Origin: Aedes albopictus
Taxonomy: Eukaryota; Arthropoda; Insecta; Diptera; Culicidae
DNA: 64,000 nt
Assembly: GCF_035046485.1 (NCBI RefSeq)
Contig: NC_085138.1
Coordinates: 62,116,580 to 62,180,579, forward strand
Direction: 5' to 3'
How positions within the stretch are numbered: position 1 is the first letter of the stretch; every line of letters starts with the position of its first letter. A model generated the notes under the pieces. That model was not told where the DNA came from and made no database searches. It saw nothing but the letters and a program-made list of their open reading frames with translations. Positions 1 through 12,775 of the stretch are shown piece after piece. The position numbers and the translations under genes are program-made.

Positions 1-724
1 TAAACAAATAAACAAATAAACAAATAAACAAATAAACAAATAAACAAATAAACAAATAAACAAATAAACAAATAAACAAATAAACAAATAAACAAATAAA
101 CAAATAAACAAATAAACAAATAAACAAATAAACAAATAAACAAATAAACAAATAAACAAATAAACAAATAAACAAATAAACAAATAAACAAATAAACAAA
201 TAAACAAATAAACAAATAAACAAATAAACAAATAAACAAATAAGCAAATAAACAAATTAACAAATAAACAAATAAACAAATAAACAAATAAACAAATAAA
301 CAAATAAACAAATAAACAAATAAACAAATAAACAAATAAACAAATAAACAAATAAACAAATAAACAAATAAACAAATAAACAAATAAACAAATAAACAAA
401 TAAACAAATAAACAAATAAACAAATAAACAAATAAACAAATAAACAAATAAACAAATAAACAAATAAACAAATAAACAAATAAACAAATAAACAAATAAA
501 CAAATAAACAAATAAACAAATAAACAAATAAACAAATAAACAAATAAACAAATAAACAAATAAACAAATAAACAAATAAACAAATAAACAAATAAACAAA
601 TAAACAAATAAACAAATAAACAAATAAACAAATAAACAAATAAACAAATAAACAAATAAACAAATAAACAAATAAACAAATAAACAAATAAACAAATAAA
701 CAAATAAACAAATAAACAAATAAA
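1..724. repeat. Octanucleotide microsatellite (TAAACAAA)n
   Basis: About 90 uninterrupted-looking copies of an 8-bp unit TAAACAAA run from the first base of the window, so the left edge is not seen. Only a short cluster of substitutions near 244-260 breaks the periodicity. The 148-residue open frame on the minus strand is a frame-through of the repeat and is not a gene. Confidence 0.98.
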
Positions 725-930
725 TGAGTTAATAAATAAATGATTAAAAAATGAACTGATTTATAAATAAATAAATTTATCAATAAGTGAAGAAATAAAT
801 AAATGAATAATCAAATCAAAATAGTAATAAATAAATAAATTAATTTATCAAGAAATAAATAATTAAACAAAAAAAGAAACAAATAAATAATTTGATGAAT
901 GAATCAATCAACAAATGAATTAAAAAATTC
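725..930. repeat. AT-rich decayed flank of the microsatellite
   Basis: Loosely periodic TAAATAAA / AATGAATAA sequence continues from the octanucleotide tract with many substitutions and indels. It looks like an older part of the same simple repeat. No gene is supported. Confidence 0.7.
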
Positions 931-933
931 CTT

Positions 934-1040
934 TGGGGATTGCTTTTGGAATTCCTTTGAGGATTCCTCCTAGAACTCTTGCGAGAATTACCACTGTATG
1001 TCCTCTTATAATTCTTCCTAGAAATCTTTAGGGGATTGCT
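934..1040. repeat. 12-bp array fragment, second subtype
   Basis: This fragment has units of the type TTTGGGGATTGC / GGAATTCC. Positions 934-1010 are nearly the same as 6150-6225, including the non-periodic stretch containing ACTCTTGCGAGAATTACC and CTGTATGTCCT, so the two segments are copies of one ancestral block. The segment ends at the hAT-like terminus at 1041. Confidence 0.8.
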
Positions 1041-4000
1041 CATGGGCGTAGCCAGAGGAGACAGGGGGGGACTCCATCACGGATTGCTCCAGAGAATTTT
1101 TCAAGAATTTCTCCAAGGGTTTCACCAGACATTCCTCCGGGAATTTCCCTTGGGATATCTTTAGAGGTTCCTCCAGTGATTGTTCCAGGGATTTCCAAGT
1201 CCAAATATTCTTTCAGAGATTTCTTCAGGGATTTCTCCATATATTCTTACAAGAGCTCCACTAGAGATTGCTCCAATAATTCAATCTGGAATAATTTGAA
1301 GTATTTCAGCAGCAATATCTTCCAGAAACCCTTACAGGAAATTTTACAAGAGATTAGCTAAAAATTAATCCAGAAGTTCCTTGAAACATTATACAAAACA
1401 TTGTTTTCGGAGTCCTTCCAAAGATTCCAATAACAATTCGTCCAAAAACTATTGCAGACCTGGATTTCTTCATATTTTTTTCTACAGAAATTCTTCCAGG
1501 AATTTCTTAAGAAAGCTTTCCTGGGATTTCCTAAGGAATTCCTCATGGGACTGCTTCAGGGACTCAGGAACTCCTGCAGGGATTCCTTCAGGAACTGATA
1601 CAGGGATTCCTAAAGGAGTTTTTCCGCTAACTCTTCTTAGAATTCCTTCAGGATTTCTCTAAGGATTCCATCTGCAATTTCTTCAGGAATTCTTTCTGGG
1701 AATTTCTCAAGGGATTCTTCCACGAATTTCTTCAGAGATTCCTCCAGGAATTATTCGTCTGGGAATTGCTGCAAGGATTTCCCTAAAAATTCATGCAAGA
1801 GTTCCTTCAGAAATTCCAGAAATTCTTCTAGATATTTCTCGACGAGTATTTCTAGACACTCTTTCGTGAATCCCTTCAGGCATTCTTCTAGGATATCCTC
1901 CAGGGATTCCTTCAAAGGATTCCTCCAAAATTTCTCCAAAAATTCCATCTGCGATTTCTTCAGGAACTATCTCTGGTATTCTTCTACGAACTCCTTAAGA
2001 AACTTGTATACTTGAATTCCACCTGGAATTCCTACATAAATTTATCCAGGATTTCTTTAAGGTATTTCTTCAAGGACTTTTTCCAGAGACTCGTACAAGA
2101 ATTCTTCTAAAGATTTCTCCAGGAATTACTTCAGAGAATCACCCAAGAATTCCATCAGGAATTCTCCTAGGCATTCTTCCGAGAAATTTTCCAGACATTC
2201 TTTCAGAGATTCTTCCTTGGATTCTTGCAGAGATTTCTCTAGCAATTTTTTCAGCGATTCCTCCAGGAATTCCACCAGATATTCCTTCAGGAATTGCTTT
2301 TGGGATTCCTATGATTGCTTCAGGAATTCTTTTTGGGATTTCTCCAGAAATTCATGCAGGTATACCTCCAGGAAATAATCAAGGTGCTTCCTAATAAATT
2401 ATGTCAGCAGTTTATCCAAGAATTTCTCTAGGAAATCCTTCAGGAATTCCTTCATAAATTCTTCCAGAATTTTCCCTGGGAATACCTTTTGGATTTTTTC
2501 CAGGAATTCCTCCAAGAATTCTTCCAGATCTTCCTCCAGGAATTGCTGTGAGGATTCCTCCAGGAATTCCGCTAAAAATTCCTCCAGCAACTTCTTTAGG
2601 GATTTTTCCATGGATTTCTCCACGAATTTCTCCAATGATTCCAGGGATTCCTTCAGAAATTCATTCGAGGATTTCTCCAGGAATTTCTTGAGAAATTTCT
2701 CTAGAAATTCTTCCAGGAATTTCTCAGGAGATTTTTTCAGAAATTTTTCCCAGGTTTTCTCTAGAGATTCCCGCAGAAATTTATCAAGTAATTGTTGTAA
2801 GAATTTCTCTAGGAATTCCTTCAAGGATTTCTCCAGCAATTCCCAAAGGAATTTTCGAGGAATTACCCCAAGAATATCTTCAGGAATTCCTCCAGGAATT
2901 TCTCTAGGAATTTATCCAGAAATTGCTTCTGGACATCTTTCAGAAATTATGTCAGCCATTTCTCCAGGATTTTCTTCAGAAAATGTTCTGGGGATTTTTT
3001 TTTCAGAATTACCCCAGGATTTTTTCCAGGAATTCCTTCAAATATTTCTCCAGGAATTGCTCCTGGATATCCTTGAGAAATTTTGTCAGCAATTCCTATA
3101 GGGATTCCTGCAGATATTTCTACAGGTATTTCTCCAGAGCTACCATCAGGAATAGCTTTAGGGATTCCTCCAGAAATTGCTCCATGGATTTTCCCAAGGA
3201 TTCCTCCAGGAAATCCTCTAGAAGTTCTTCCAAGGATTCTACCAGGAAATCCTCTAGGAATACCTTCAGAAATTCTTCCAGGAAATTCTCCACAGATCTC
3301 TTCAAGGATTCCCCCAGGGATCATCGAGGATTTCTCAAGGCATTTTTTCACAAATAGACAAATATTAGAAATAGCAATCTCCCAGAATTCCTCTGGTGAT
3401 TCCTCTAGAAATTCATCCGGTAATTCTTTCAAGATTTCCTCTAGAAATTCCTCAAGCAATTCCCACAGGAATACCTCTAGGATTTTATCCAGGAATTTCT
3501 CCAGGAACTACTCCAGTAAAGGAATTCCTCCAGGAAATACCCCAGGAATTTGTTCAGGATTTCCTCAAGGAATTCCTTCTGGACATCCTTCAGAAATTAT
3601 ATGAGCAATTCCTTCAGGAACTTCTCCAGGTAATCCTCTAGAGATTTCTTCAGAGATTCTTCCAGGAAATTCTCCAGGAATACTTTAAGGTTTTTTTTCA
3701 AAGATTTATCCAGGATTTTCTTCAGGGATTCCCCCACGAATATAACCAGGGATATTCTCAGAGATTCCTTCAGGGATCCCTCCAGAAATTCCTCCAAGGG
3801 TTCTTACAGGAAATTCTCCTGGAAAATTTCTCAAGGGATTTTTTCAGAAATTTCTCCAGCAATTCCTCCAAAAATTCCTCTGGAGATTTTTTTCAAGAAT
3901 TCTTCCAAGGATTGCTCCAAGAATTCATCCAAGAAATTTCTCCAGAAATTTCGGCTGGGTCTTATCTTATCCAGAAATTACGCCCGGAATTTGTTTAGAA

Positions 4001-4572
4001 GTTTCTTCAGGCATTCCTCCAGGATTCTAGAGATTTTCCAAGGAATTGCTTCCAGAAATTTATGTAGGATTTCCTTATGAGGTCTCTTTAGAAATTTCTC
4101 TACGTATTCCTCCCATAATTTATACAAGAATTTCTCCAGGTACACTTTCAATTTTTTCAGATATTCCTCCGGGAATTTTGCCGGGAATTCCTCCAGGGAT
4201 TCTACAGGGCTTCCTCTAGGAATTCCTTTAGGAATTGTAACAGGGATTCATCCAGGTTTTTTCAGAGATTTATCCAGGAAGTCTTCCAGGGTTTCTCCGG
4301 GAATTTCTCAAGTGATTTCTTCAGAAATTCCTCTCAAATTCTTATCAAAAATTCATTCAGGAGTCCCTTCTGAAATTTCAGAAATCCTTCAAACATCTTT
4401 TTAGGGATGTACCCAAGAACTTGATTAAATAATGATTAAAAAATGATCAACAATGTAATGTTAATATACTCAATTTCATCCTGCCGATTCAAGTTATAAA
4501 AGCTAGTAGGTACAAATTTGCAAAGGGTGCTTGACCCCCCCCCCCCTTACCGAAAAGCCGGCTACGCTCTTG
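1041..4572. mobile_element. hAT-like ends enclosing a 12-bp array
   Basis: The left end reads CATGGGCGTAGCC followed by a G-run. The right end, reverse-complemented, reads CAAGAGCGTAGCC followed by a G-run. Flanking 8-mers are GGATTGCT (1033-1040) and GGATTTCT (4573-4580), matching at 7 of 8, as expected for an 8-bp hAT target duplication. The ends resemble the terminus at 24575 and 31038. No transposase is visible; the interior is mostly a 12-bp tandem array plus about 170 bp of unrelated AT-rich DNA (4400-4572) with a C12 tract near the right end. The caveat is that the host array itself can supply GGATT-type 8-mers, so the duplication is only supportive. Confidence 0.55.
1072..4400. repeat. 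12-bp tandem array, TCCA orientation
   Basis: Around 270 degenerate units approximating GGAATTCCTCCA. Common variants are GGGATTCCTCCA, GAAATTTCTCCA and GGAATTGCTCCA. Each unit carries a GAATTC core. The period is held at multiples of three over long stretches, so frames read as NSSR, GIPP or EFLQ repeats on plus and EEFL or GGIP repeats on minus. All ORFs here, the longest about 170 residues, are explained by this. Divergence between neighbouring units is high, pointing to an old array. Confidence 0.93.
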
Positions 4573-4662
4573 GGATTTCTCATAAAATTCCCGGATCCTT
4601 TTTATTGGAGTCAAGTGAAACTTAACATGCATATGAGGAGTGAATATAGCTGATACTGTTTT
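4401..4662. other. Non-repetitive spacer between arrays
   Basis: AT-rich sequence with no coding signal, a C-run near 4536-4547 and the hAT-like terminus ending at 4572. Positions 4595-4662 interrupt the array and match nothing else in the window by eye. Confidence 0.6.
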
Positions 4663-6047
4663 CAAGGATTCCTCCTGGAATTCCTTCGGGGACTTCTCCT
4701 GAAGTTCCTTAGGGGGTTGCTCCTGGAACTCCTTCAATGATTCCTCCTGAACTTCCATCGACATTCCAGAAGGAATCCCCGAACGAATTCTAAGAGGAAT
4801 CTTCGAAGGAATTCCAGAAGGATTTCCTAAAAGAAGTCCCGGAGAAATCCTAGAAGGAATTTCCAAAGGATTTTCATGAGCAATCCCCGAAGGATGTTCA
4901 AGAAAAATCCCGGAACGGGGATCCAGAGGGAATCTTTGCAGAATGATTTCAAGGAGGAATGCCCGAAGAATTTTCAGGAGGCATCCCCGATTGAATGTCA
5001 GAAGAAATCTCCGAAGGATTTCTGGGAGTAGTCCCGAGAGAATTCCAGGAGGAATCTCCGAAGGAATTCCAAGAGGAATGCCCGAAGGCATTCAAGGAGA
5101 AATCCCCGAAAGAATTCCAGAAAGAATCACCTGAACGAATTCGAGGAGAAACCCCCGAAGGACTTCTAGTTGTAGTCCTTGATGGAAGTCCAGAAGAAAT
5201 CCCGGAAGAAATTCCAGTAGGAATCTGTGAAAAATTTCTGAGGGGAATTCTAGAAAAGGGAAGAGATTTTCAGGAAATATCCTCGAAGAATCAACAAAGA
5301 ATTTTTAGGAGGCATCCCCGAAGGAATTCCAAGAGGAATTTCCGAACGAATTCCAAGAGAAATTCCAGAAGTAATTCCCTAAGGGAATTCAGGTCGATTC
5401 CCCGAAAGAATTCCAGAAGGAATCCACGAAGGAATTCCAGGAAGAACTCTCGAAGAAAATACAGGAAGAATCTCAAAGAATTCCAGTAGGTATCTCCAAA
5501 GGAATTGCATGAGAAATTCCCGAAGTAATTCCAGAAGAAATCCCCGAACGAATTCTAGTAGGAGTCTCCACAGGAACTCTAGGAGGAAAATCCAGGTGAA
5601 ATCTCTGAAGGAATTCTATTATGAATCCCCGAAGGATTTTCAAGAAAAATCCCCGAATCAAACGAAATTCGCGGGCGAATTTCATGGGGAATCCATGAAA
5701 GATTTCCAGGGGGAATCTTTCCAGAAAGTATACAGTATTTCCAGGAGGAATCCCCGAAGAATTTTCAGGAGGCATCGTCTTAGAAATTCCAGGAGGAATT
5801 GCCGAACGAATACCAGGAGGAATTCCAGAATTAGCCCCCAAAGGAATTTCAGGAAGATTCCCCGAAAGAATTCTAGGAATATTCCACAAAGGAATTCCAA
5901 GAAAAAATCCCGAGGTAATTTTAGTATTAATCATCGAAGGAATTCCGAAAAAGAATCTCTGAGCAAACTCCAGGATGAATCTCCGAAGGAATTCAAGAAG
6001 TAGTCGCTGTTGGAAATTCAGGAAGAGTCCCCGAAGCAGTTTCATGA
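4663..6047. repeat. 12-bp array, CCCCGAA subtype, GGA orientation
   Basis: After about 95 bp in the TCC orientation (4663-4758), the array switches to alternating GGAATTCCAGAA and GGAATCCCCGAA units, effectively a 24-bp higher-order unit. The Lys/Arg/Ser-rich and Ile/Pro-rich frames here, up to about 190 residues, follow from the repeat and lack any non-repetitive domain. Confidence 0.92.
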
Positions 6048-7040
6048 GTATTCCTTCGGGGGTTCATCCTGGAATTTCTTCGAAGATTTCACCTGAAACT
6101 CTTTCAGGGATTCCTCTTGGACTTCCTTCGAGAATTCCTCATGGAATTCCTTCGGGGATTGCTTCTGGAATTCCTTTGAAGATTGATCTTGGAACTCTTG
6201 CGAGAATTACCCCTGTATGTCCTGTTGTTTCCTGTTAGAAAATTTTCTTTGGAATTCCTTTGGTGATTTTTGCTGGAATGCTTTGAGATTCTTCCTGTTT
6301 TACTTTGAGGGTTCATTCCGGAATTTGCTCCTTCGGAGATGGCTTCTGGGACTCCTTCGAGGATTACTCTAGGATTTTTTTCGGGGATTCCTCCTGGAAT
6401 TCCATCAAGGAATACCCTGAAACTCCATGGGTACTTCTTTCGGAGATTCCTCCTGGAATTCTAACAGCAACTACTTCTGGATTTTTTTCGGGTATTCATC
6501 CTGGAATTCCAGGATATCCTTCTGGAAATCATTCGGGAATCCCTCCTGAAATTCTGTGGATATTCCTCCTAGAATTCGGTCAACGATTCCTTCTGGACAT
6601 CCTTCTGGGATTTCTCCTGGAATTCCTTTTAGGGTTCCTCCTGGAATAACATTGGGAATTCCTGTGGATATTCCTCCTAGAATTCGTTCGGGGATTCCTT
6701 CTGAAATTCCTTTGGGTAATCCTGCTGAAATTCTTTGAGATTCTTCAGGTGGTTACTTCGAGGGTTCTTCCTGGAATTCCTTCGGATTGCTCCTGGAGTT
6801 ACGTCGGGGATTGCATCTGTAATTTGCTTAGGGATTCTTTCTTGGAATTCTTTCGGGGATTCCTCCTGAAATTCTTTCGGAGAACCGTCCTTCAGAAAAT
6901 TACTTCTGCAAATCTTTGGGGATTCCTGTTGGAATTCTTTCGGGGATGCCTCCTAAAAATTCTTCTGGGATTTCTATTGAAAATCCTTAGGTTATTTTTC
7001 TTGAAAATCCTTCTGGGATTCTTCCTGGAATTTTCTCTAA
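6048..7040. repeat. 12-bp array, CCCCGAA subtype, inverted
   Basis: The same subtype as the preceding block but reverse-complemented: TTCGGGGATTCC and TCCTGGAATTCC units. The junction near 6040-6060 has CCCCGAAG facing CTTCGGGG across a short loop, so the two blocks form inverted arms of about 1 kb. Confidence 0.9.
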
Positions 7041-10000
7041 ATTTCTAAAGAGATGTTTATCTGAATATCTGAAGAAACTCATTGATGAATCACTGGAGAA
7101 ATTCCTGAGGGAATTCCTGGAGAAATTTGTGGACGAATCTCTGGAGAAATTTCTCGAGGAATTTCTAGAGGAGTCCCTGGAAGAGTTCCGAGAGAAATTT
7201 TCTTTAAAGTTTTCTGGAGAAATCCGTGGAGGAACTCCTGGAAAAATCATTGAGGATTGTCTGGAGGAATATCTCTCCAGGTACCTCTAGAGGTATTCCT
7301 GGAGGAATCCCTGGAATAATTCCTTCCTGAAGAAATTCCTGAAAAAAAACTAAAAAATCCTGAAGAAATGCATGGAAGGATCCCTGGAGGAATTTTTCGA
7401 GGATTTCCTGGAGTAATCCGTGGAGGAATCCCTGCAGAAATTCCTAGTATTTCAGGAGTGATTTGTGAAGGAATTTTTGGAGAAATGAATGGAGAGATAT
7501 TTGGAGGAATTTCCGTAGAAATTCTTTGAGGTGTTTCTGTAAAAATATTTTAGGCTTCCTGGAGGATTTTCTGGAGGGATACCTGAAGAATTGCTTGAGG
7601 AATTCCTGGAGAAACTACGAATATTTAAGGCTTCCTGGAAGAACTCCTCGAGGAATTCCTGATGATTCTTTTTTAAAGAATTTTTGAAAAACTCACGTAT
7701 GAGGAATTCCCGAAGAAACTCCTGGTGGAGTACTCGAGGAATTCCAGCAGGAATTCCCGGAAAAGGATTTTCTGGAGAAATACGTGGAGGAATTCCTGGA
7801 AGAATCCCTGACGGAAATATTAGAGGAATTCTGATAGAGATTCCTGAACAATTTTCTAAAGGAATTCCTGGAGGTATTTCTTGAGGATTCTATGGAGGTA
7901 TCCCTGAAGGAATTCCTGGAAAAGTTTCGTGAGATCGTGCCATAGGATTCCCGCAGGAAATCTTTGTTGGATTTCTGGAGAAATTTTTGAGACTTCCTGA
8001 ATGAATTTCTGAAAGAATTCCGATAAAAAATCTAAAAGAATTCCTGGAAGAATTTTTGGAGGATTTTTTGAGGAATTCTTGAAGAAACTTATCCCTGAAG
8101 GAATTCCAAAAGATATTGCTTGAGAATTTCCTCGAGGATTTCCTGGAAGAGTTCCGTGAGAAATTTCTTTAGGATTTTCTGGAGGAATCCATGGAGCAAT
8201 TTCTGGAGAAATCACTGGAGGAAAAATTGGAGGAATTCTGGCAAACATTCCTAGAGAATTTTACCTAAAAGAAATTTCAGGAGAAATCTCTGGAGGAATT
8301 CCTGAAGGTTTTTTTGGAGGAATTCCTGGAGTATTTACTGGAGGAATTCTTGGAGGAATTATTTGAAGAATTTCTTGAGAAATATAAGAGGCTTCCTGGA
8401 AGAATTCCTGGAGGAATTGCTGGAGGAAGTTTTTGATGAATTTCTGAAGAAATTCATTATTGAATCCCTGGAGGAGTTCCTGAAGAAATTTCTGGAAAAA
8501 TCCTGTAGAAATTCCTGGAGCAATCAGTGGAGGATTTCCTCGCGGAATTACTCTAAGAATTCTTGAAAAAATTCCTGGAAGAGTTCTGGAAGAAATTTCT
8601 GGAGGATTTTCCTGAAGGAATCCGTGGAGGAATTCTTGGAAGAAATCCTTGGAGGAATTTCTGAAGGCATTCCTGGAAGTATTTCTGGAGGAATCCCTGG
8701 AGGAATTTCTGGAAGAATCACTCGAGGCATTCCCAAAAGAATCTGTGGAAGATTTCCTGGGGGAATCAGTGGAGGAATACCTAAAGGAATCCCAGGAGGA
8801 ACACCTGAAAGAAATTTTGAAAGAATGCCAGGATTAATCACTGGCGGAATCTCTGGAGGATCCACAGAATAAATCCATGGAGGAATTCCTGGAGCAATTC
8901 CAAGAGAAATCCCTCTTGGATTTCCTAGAGGTTTTTCTGGAAATATTCCTGAAAAAAAGATATGCAGGAATTCCTAGAGGAATTTCTGGAAAAATGTTTG
9001 TGGCTACCTGAATGAAAGACTGGAGGAACTCCTCGAGGAATTTCTAAAAGAATTCCTGGAGGGATTTTTGAAGAATTTCTAAAGATATTTATTGATGAAT
9101 CTCTGGTGGAATTCCTGAAGAAATTTGTAGAGAAATTGCTAGAAAAATCAATGGAGGAATCCCTGGAGAAATTTCTCGAGGAATTCCTAGAGGATTTCCT
9201 GGAAGAGTTCCGGGAGATTTTTTTTTTAGAATTTTCTGTTGAAATCCGTGGAGGAATTTCTGAAAAAATTCTTAGATGATTATCTGGAGGAATACCTAGA
9301 CGAATTTCTGGAGGAATTTCTGGAGAAACTCATGGAGAAATCCCTGAAAAAAATATCCTTAAAAAAATCTGAAGAAATCTATAGAGGAAATTCTGGAGCA
9401 ATTTCTTGAGGAATTCCTGGAGTAATTCCTGGAAGAGTTCCGGGAGAAATTTGTCTAGGAATATCTGGAGAAATCCGTGGAGGAATTCCTGGAGGAATCC
9501 TTGCATAAATTTCTGAAGGAATCCCTGTAGAAATTCCTGGAGGTATTGCAGGAAGAATTTCTGAACGACTTTTTGAAGGAATTGATGGAGGTATGTTTGG
9601 AGATATATTTTGGGCATCCTGGATGAATTTCTGAAGGAGTGTCTGGAGGAGCACCTCAAAGAATTTCTTAAGGATTTTTTTTTTGAGGCATTTCTGAGGA
9701 AACTCATGGATATATCCCTGGAGAAATTTCTGGAGGAATTCCCGGGAAACGTCCGTGAAAAATTCCTTCAGGATATTCTAGAGGAATCCGTGGAGGAATT
9801 TCTGAACGAATCACTGGAGGAAATAGTGGAGGAATTTAGGCGAAAATTCCTAGAGAATTTTGTGGAGGAATTTGTGGAGAAATTTCTGGAGGAATCTATG
9901 GACGAATTCCTGAAGAAGTTCCTGGAGGAAACCATGGAAGCGTCTGTGCAGGAATTCTTGGAAGAGATCCGGGAGATCCTTTAGGATTCTCTGGAGGAAT

Positions 10001-10985
10001 TCTGGTACAAATTCCTAGAGAATTTTTTGGAGGAATCCCTAGAGGAATTCCTGTAGGTATTGCTGGAGGCATTCCTGACGGAATTCGTCGAGGAATTTAT
10101 ATAGGAATTCCTGGCGGAATTTTTGGAGAAATTTGATTTGTCTTTTTTCAGCCCTTGGCTGGTTCGTCTCTATCCTAAAAATTGGAGAAATTCCTGGAGG
10201 AAATAATGGAGGAATTCCTGGAGGAATTGCAGAAAAAATTCATGCAGGAGTCTATGGTGGATTTCTGTAGGAATTTTTGAAGCTTCCTGGATGAACTTCT
10301 GGAGAAACTCCTCGAGAAATTTCTGGAGGAATTTTTGAGGATTTTTTGAAGAAATTCCTTGAGAATTTCCTCGATTAATCAGTGGAGGAATTTCTCGAGG
10401 GATTCCAGGAGGATTTCCTGGAAGAGTTCCGTGAGAAATTGTATTAGATTTTTCAGGAGGAATTCGTGGAGCAATTCCTGGAGGAATCCTTGGAGGAAAT
10501 ATTGGAGAAATTCTGGCAGACATTCCTAGAGGATTTTTCCTAGAAGAAATTTCAGGAGGAATTTCTGGAGGTATTTCTGGAGATATTTCTGGGGAAATTC
10601 CTGGAGCATTTACTGGACGAATTCCTGGGGGAATTCCTGGGGGAATTATTTGAGAAATTTCTGGAGAAATATATGAGGCTTCCTGGAGAAATTTCTGGAG
10701 GAATGTCTGAACGAACTCCTCGAGAAATTTATGAAGGAATTCCTGAAGAAATTCGTTAATGAATCCCTGGAGGAATTCCTGAAGAAATTCCTGGAAAAAA
10801 TCTGGAGGAATTCCTGGAAGAGTTCTGGGAGAAGTTCCTCTAGGATTTTCTGAAGGAATCCGTGAAGGAATTCCTGGAAGAAATCCTTGGAGGCATCTTG
10901 GAGGAATTTCTAAAGGAATTTCTGGAAGAATTTCTGGGGGAATTCTTGCAGGATTTCGTGCACGAATCTATCTAGGAATTCTGAC
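7041..10985. repeat. 12-bp tandem array, GGA orientation
   Basis: About 330 units near GGAATTCCTGGA, the reverse complement of the 1072-4400 type. The change from TCC to GGA orientation is sharp at about 7040. Runs of four to six T or A interrupt the period occasionally. A short non-repeat insertion occurs at about 10135-10178. No gene is supported. Confidence 0.93.
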
Positions 10986-12224
10986 TCAATGTATGGAGTC
11001 TTCTCTATCATTAGTAATTGTTCAACATTGGAATTCTTTCACAACGACATTTTTTTTTGTATAATTGATAATTTTCTCGATTTTTCCCATTGTATGTGAT
11101 ACGTTTCTAAGAGTCGAGATTATTACTTCATATTGAAGTTTTGCTTTGCCTCATCACCATCCGAAGCCTTCTCCAGAATCCCTATATGAAGTAATTGGCG
11201 ATATTAGCACCACACCATGTTGAAACCTCTTCTTGGGAATTCATTTGCGTGTAACACCATGATTCTATTTTGCACCATGGTCATATGTTGCACCATGATT
11301 GTAGTGCCTCCCCCTCAGCAAGAACCCTGCGCACACGCTAAAAACATATGCAAACATTTTTATTGACCTTGTTACACTTCACTTCTCCAATCAGCAATAT
11401 TTATGTTCACACAATCAACGATTATGCCATTAGTCGAGAACATGCGCATCATCATTTGATGATGTATTTCAATATTTCCAAAAAAAAAATCTTTCACTGA
11501 GTAAATTAAATCGCACAAAGAGAAAGTTACGATCATGCTCCAGCAAAATTCCACTGCTTTACGTTAGCCGTAGAATTTCATTCAATTATCCCACCCGAGA
11601 TGCCACCTTCCCGTGTGTTTTTTTTTCGGTCTCCGCTTTGTGCGACAACCAACAAAACTGGTTTGAATTGCTCAGCCGTCCTGCTGCTGCTGGTCCGTTG
11701 CTTACTCACACATGCAAGCGCATGAAAACTGCTGTTGTTCACTTGAAAGAAAAATGGTTTTGATGTAGAAAATTACATTTTCCACTAATTATGTCTTCGA
11801 CAAAAATCTTCCTCTTGAAATTGTCTATCTTTGGACGGGATTTAAAAACTGGCGTTTCATGTAAACTTTTCGAGATATTACTGCGCAAAGTAGAAATTTG
11901 GCTGAAAAAAAGTCATCACAATTTTGTTCAAAAATGGTTTTCGAAAACTGATAATCATTTTCAACAAGTTAAAAAATTCCAGGTGATACCTTGATCATTC
12001 CTCTAACTGTGCACGGAGACCGTTTTCAAAAATAATGTTTCATTATTTTTTAAAAAATCATAGAGTAAAAAGTGAGGAAATGCTTCCAGTTTCACCTTAA
12101 GGGGTGGCAGGCATTGGTGATTTTTTAAATTTGCCATTGCCTGACAACCATCGCTTAAACCAGAAACGCTTTTTCAACCCGTTTCTCTTCCTTTCAAGTT
12201 TCACAGCACAGTGTCAATCTATTA
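10986..12224. other. Intergenic DNA, no gene seen
   Basis: The periodicity stops abruptly. A loose cluster of CACCATG heptamers lies at 11210-11300. ORFs are short (60-67 codons), with no neighbour or domain support. Confidence 0.5.
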
Positions 12225-12650
12225 TATAACGCCTACAAGTTATGCAACCAAGCGAACTGTGCCGCTTCTCCTTCAGAGTAAACTGCACACTATCTATCAT
12301 CTAAATATATCCCCTATCCATGGATCGCATCACCGACCAAAGACAACTCCCAGATCTCACATCCTACCCTACTAGCAGTACCCCATCCGTGCTGGTTGTG
12401 GGGACGCAGAGTGCTCTCGATCTCTAATAGTAACAACTATCACACTCTTTAACATTCCTTTCCCTTCCCAACTGACCTGGTCGGTGCCAGTATTGATCCA
12501 TGTATGGGCTGCTTAAATTGTACAATGAGAATAAGTGGAGTGTTCCAGCCCCTTATTCAGTTGGATCTCAGTGCAATTCATACCAGTTCAAATCAATCAT
12601 GAAGGAGCAAGCATTGACACGTACAGCCAGTCTAAGCTAAGTTAAGCTAA
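12225..12650 (+). repeat. Dispersed repeat, uninterrupted copy
   Basis: The segment is clearly homologous to 60305-60623 plus 61043-61150. Shared landmarks in the same order are ACAAGTTATG, GCGAACTGTG, CAGAGTGCTCTCG, CATTCCTTTCCC, ATTGATC and GGATCTCAGTG. This copy lacks the 419-bp insertion of the other and so shows the empty site at about 12546-12556. The family is not identified; it could be an untranslated part of a retrotransposon or a non-autonomous element. Confidence 0.8.
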
Positions 12651-12775
12651 TAACCGGTATTTGTATTGTGCCTTCTGAAAACTATTGTATATTATTGTTA
12701 TTAACATAAATAATCAACTTAAACCATGATAATTTGAAGTTTTTTCCTCTTAACCAATTCAAAAAAGTACCTGGA

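Noticed and set aside
257..703. 148-codon hydrophobic ORF on the minus strand
   Set aside because: Translation of the (TAAACAAA)n tract.
2399..3604. Long Leu/Glu-rich and Ile/Pro-rich ORFs on both strands
   Set aside because: They overlap in several frames over the same DNA and are exact consequences of a stop-free 12-bp repeat. No non-repetitive domain, splice partner or start context supports them.
930..10985. CRISPR array or bacterial repeat-spacer system
   Set aside because: Units are contiguous and degenerate with no spacers; the setting is an insect genome.
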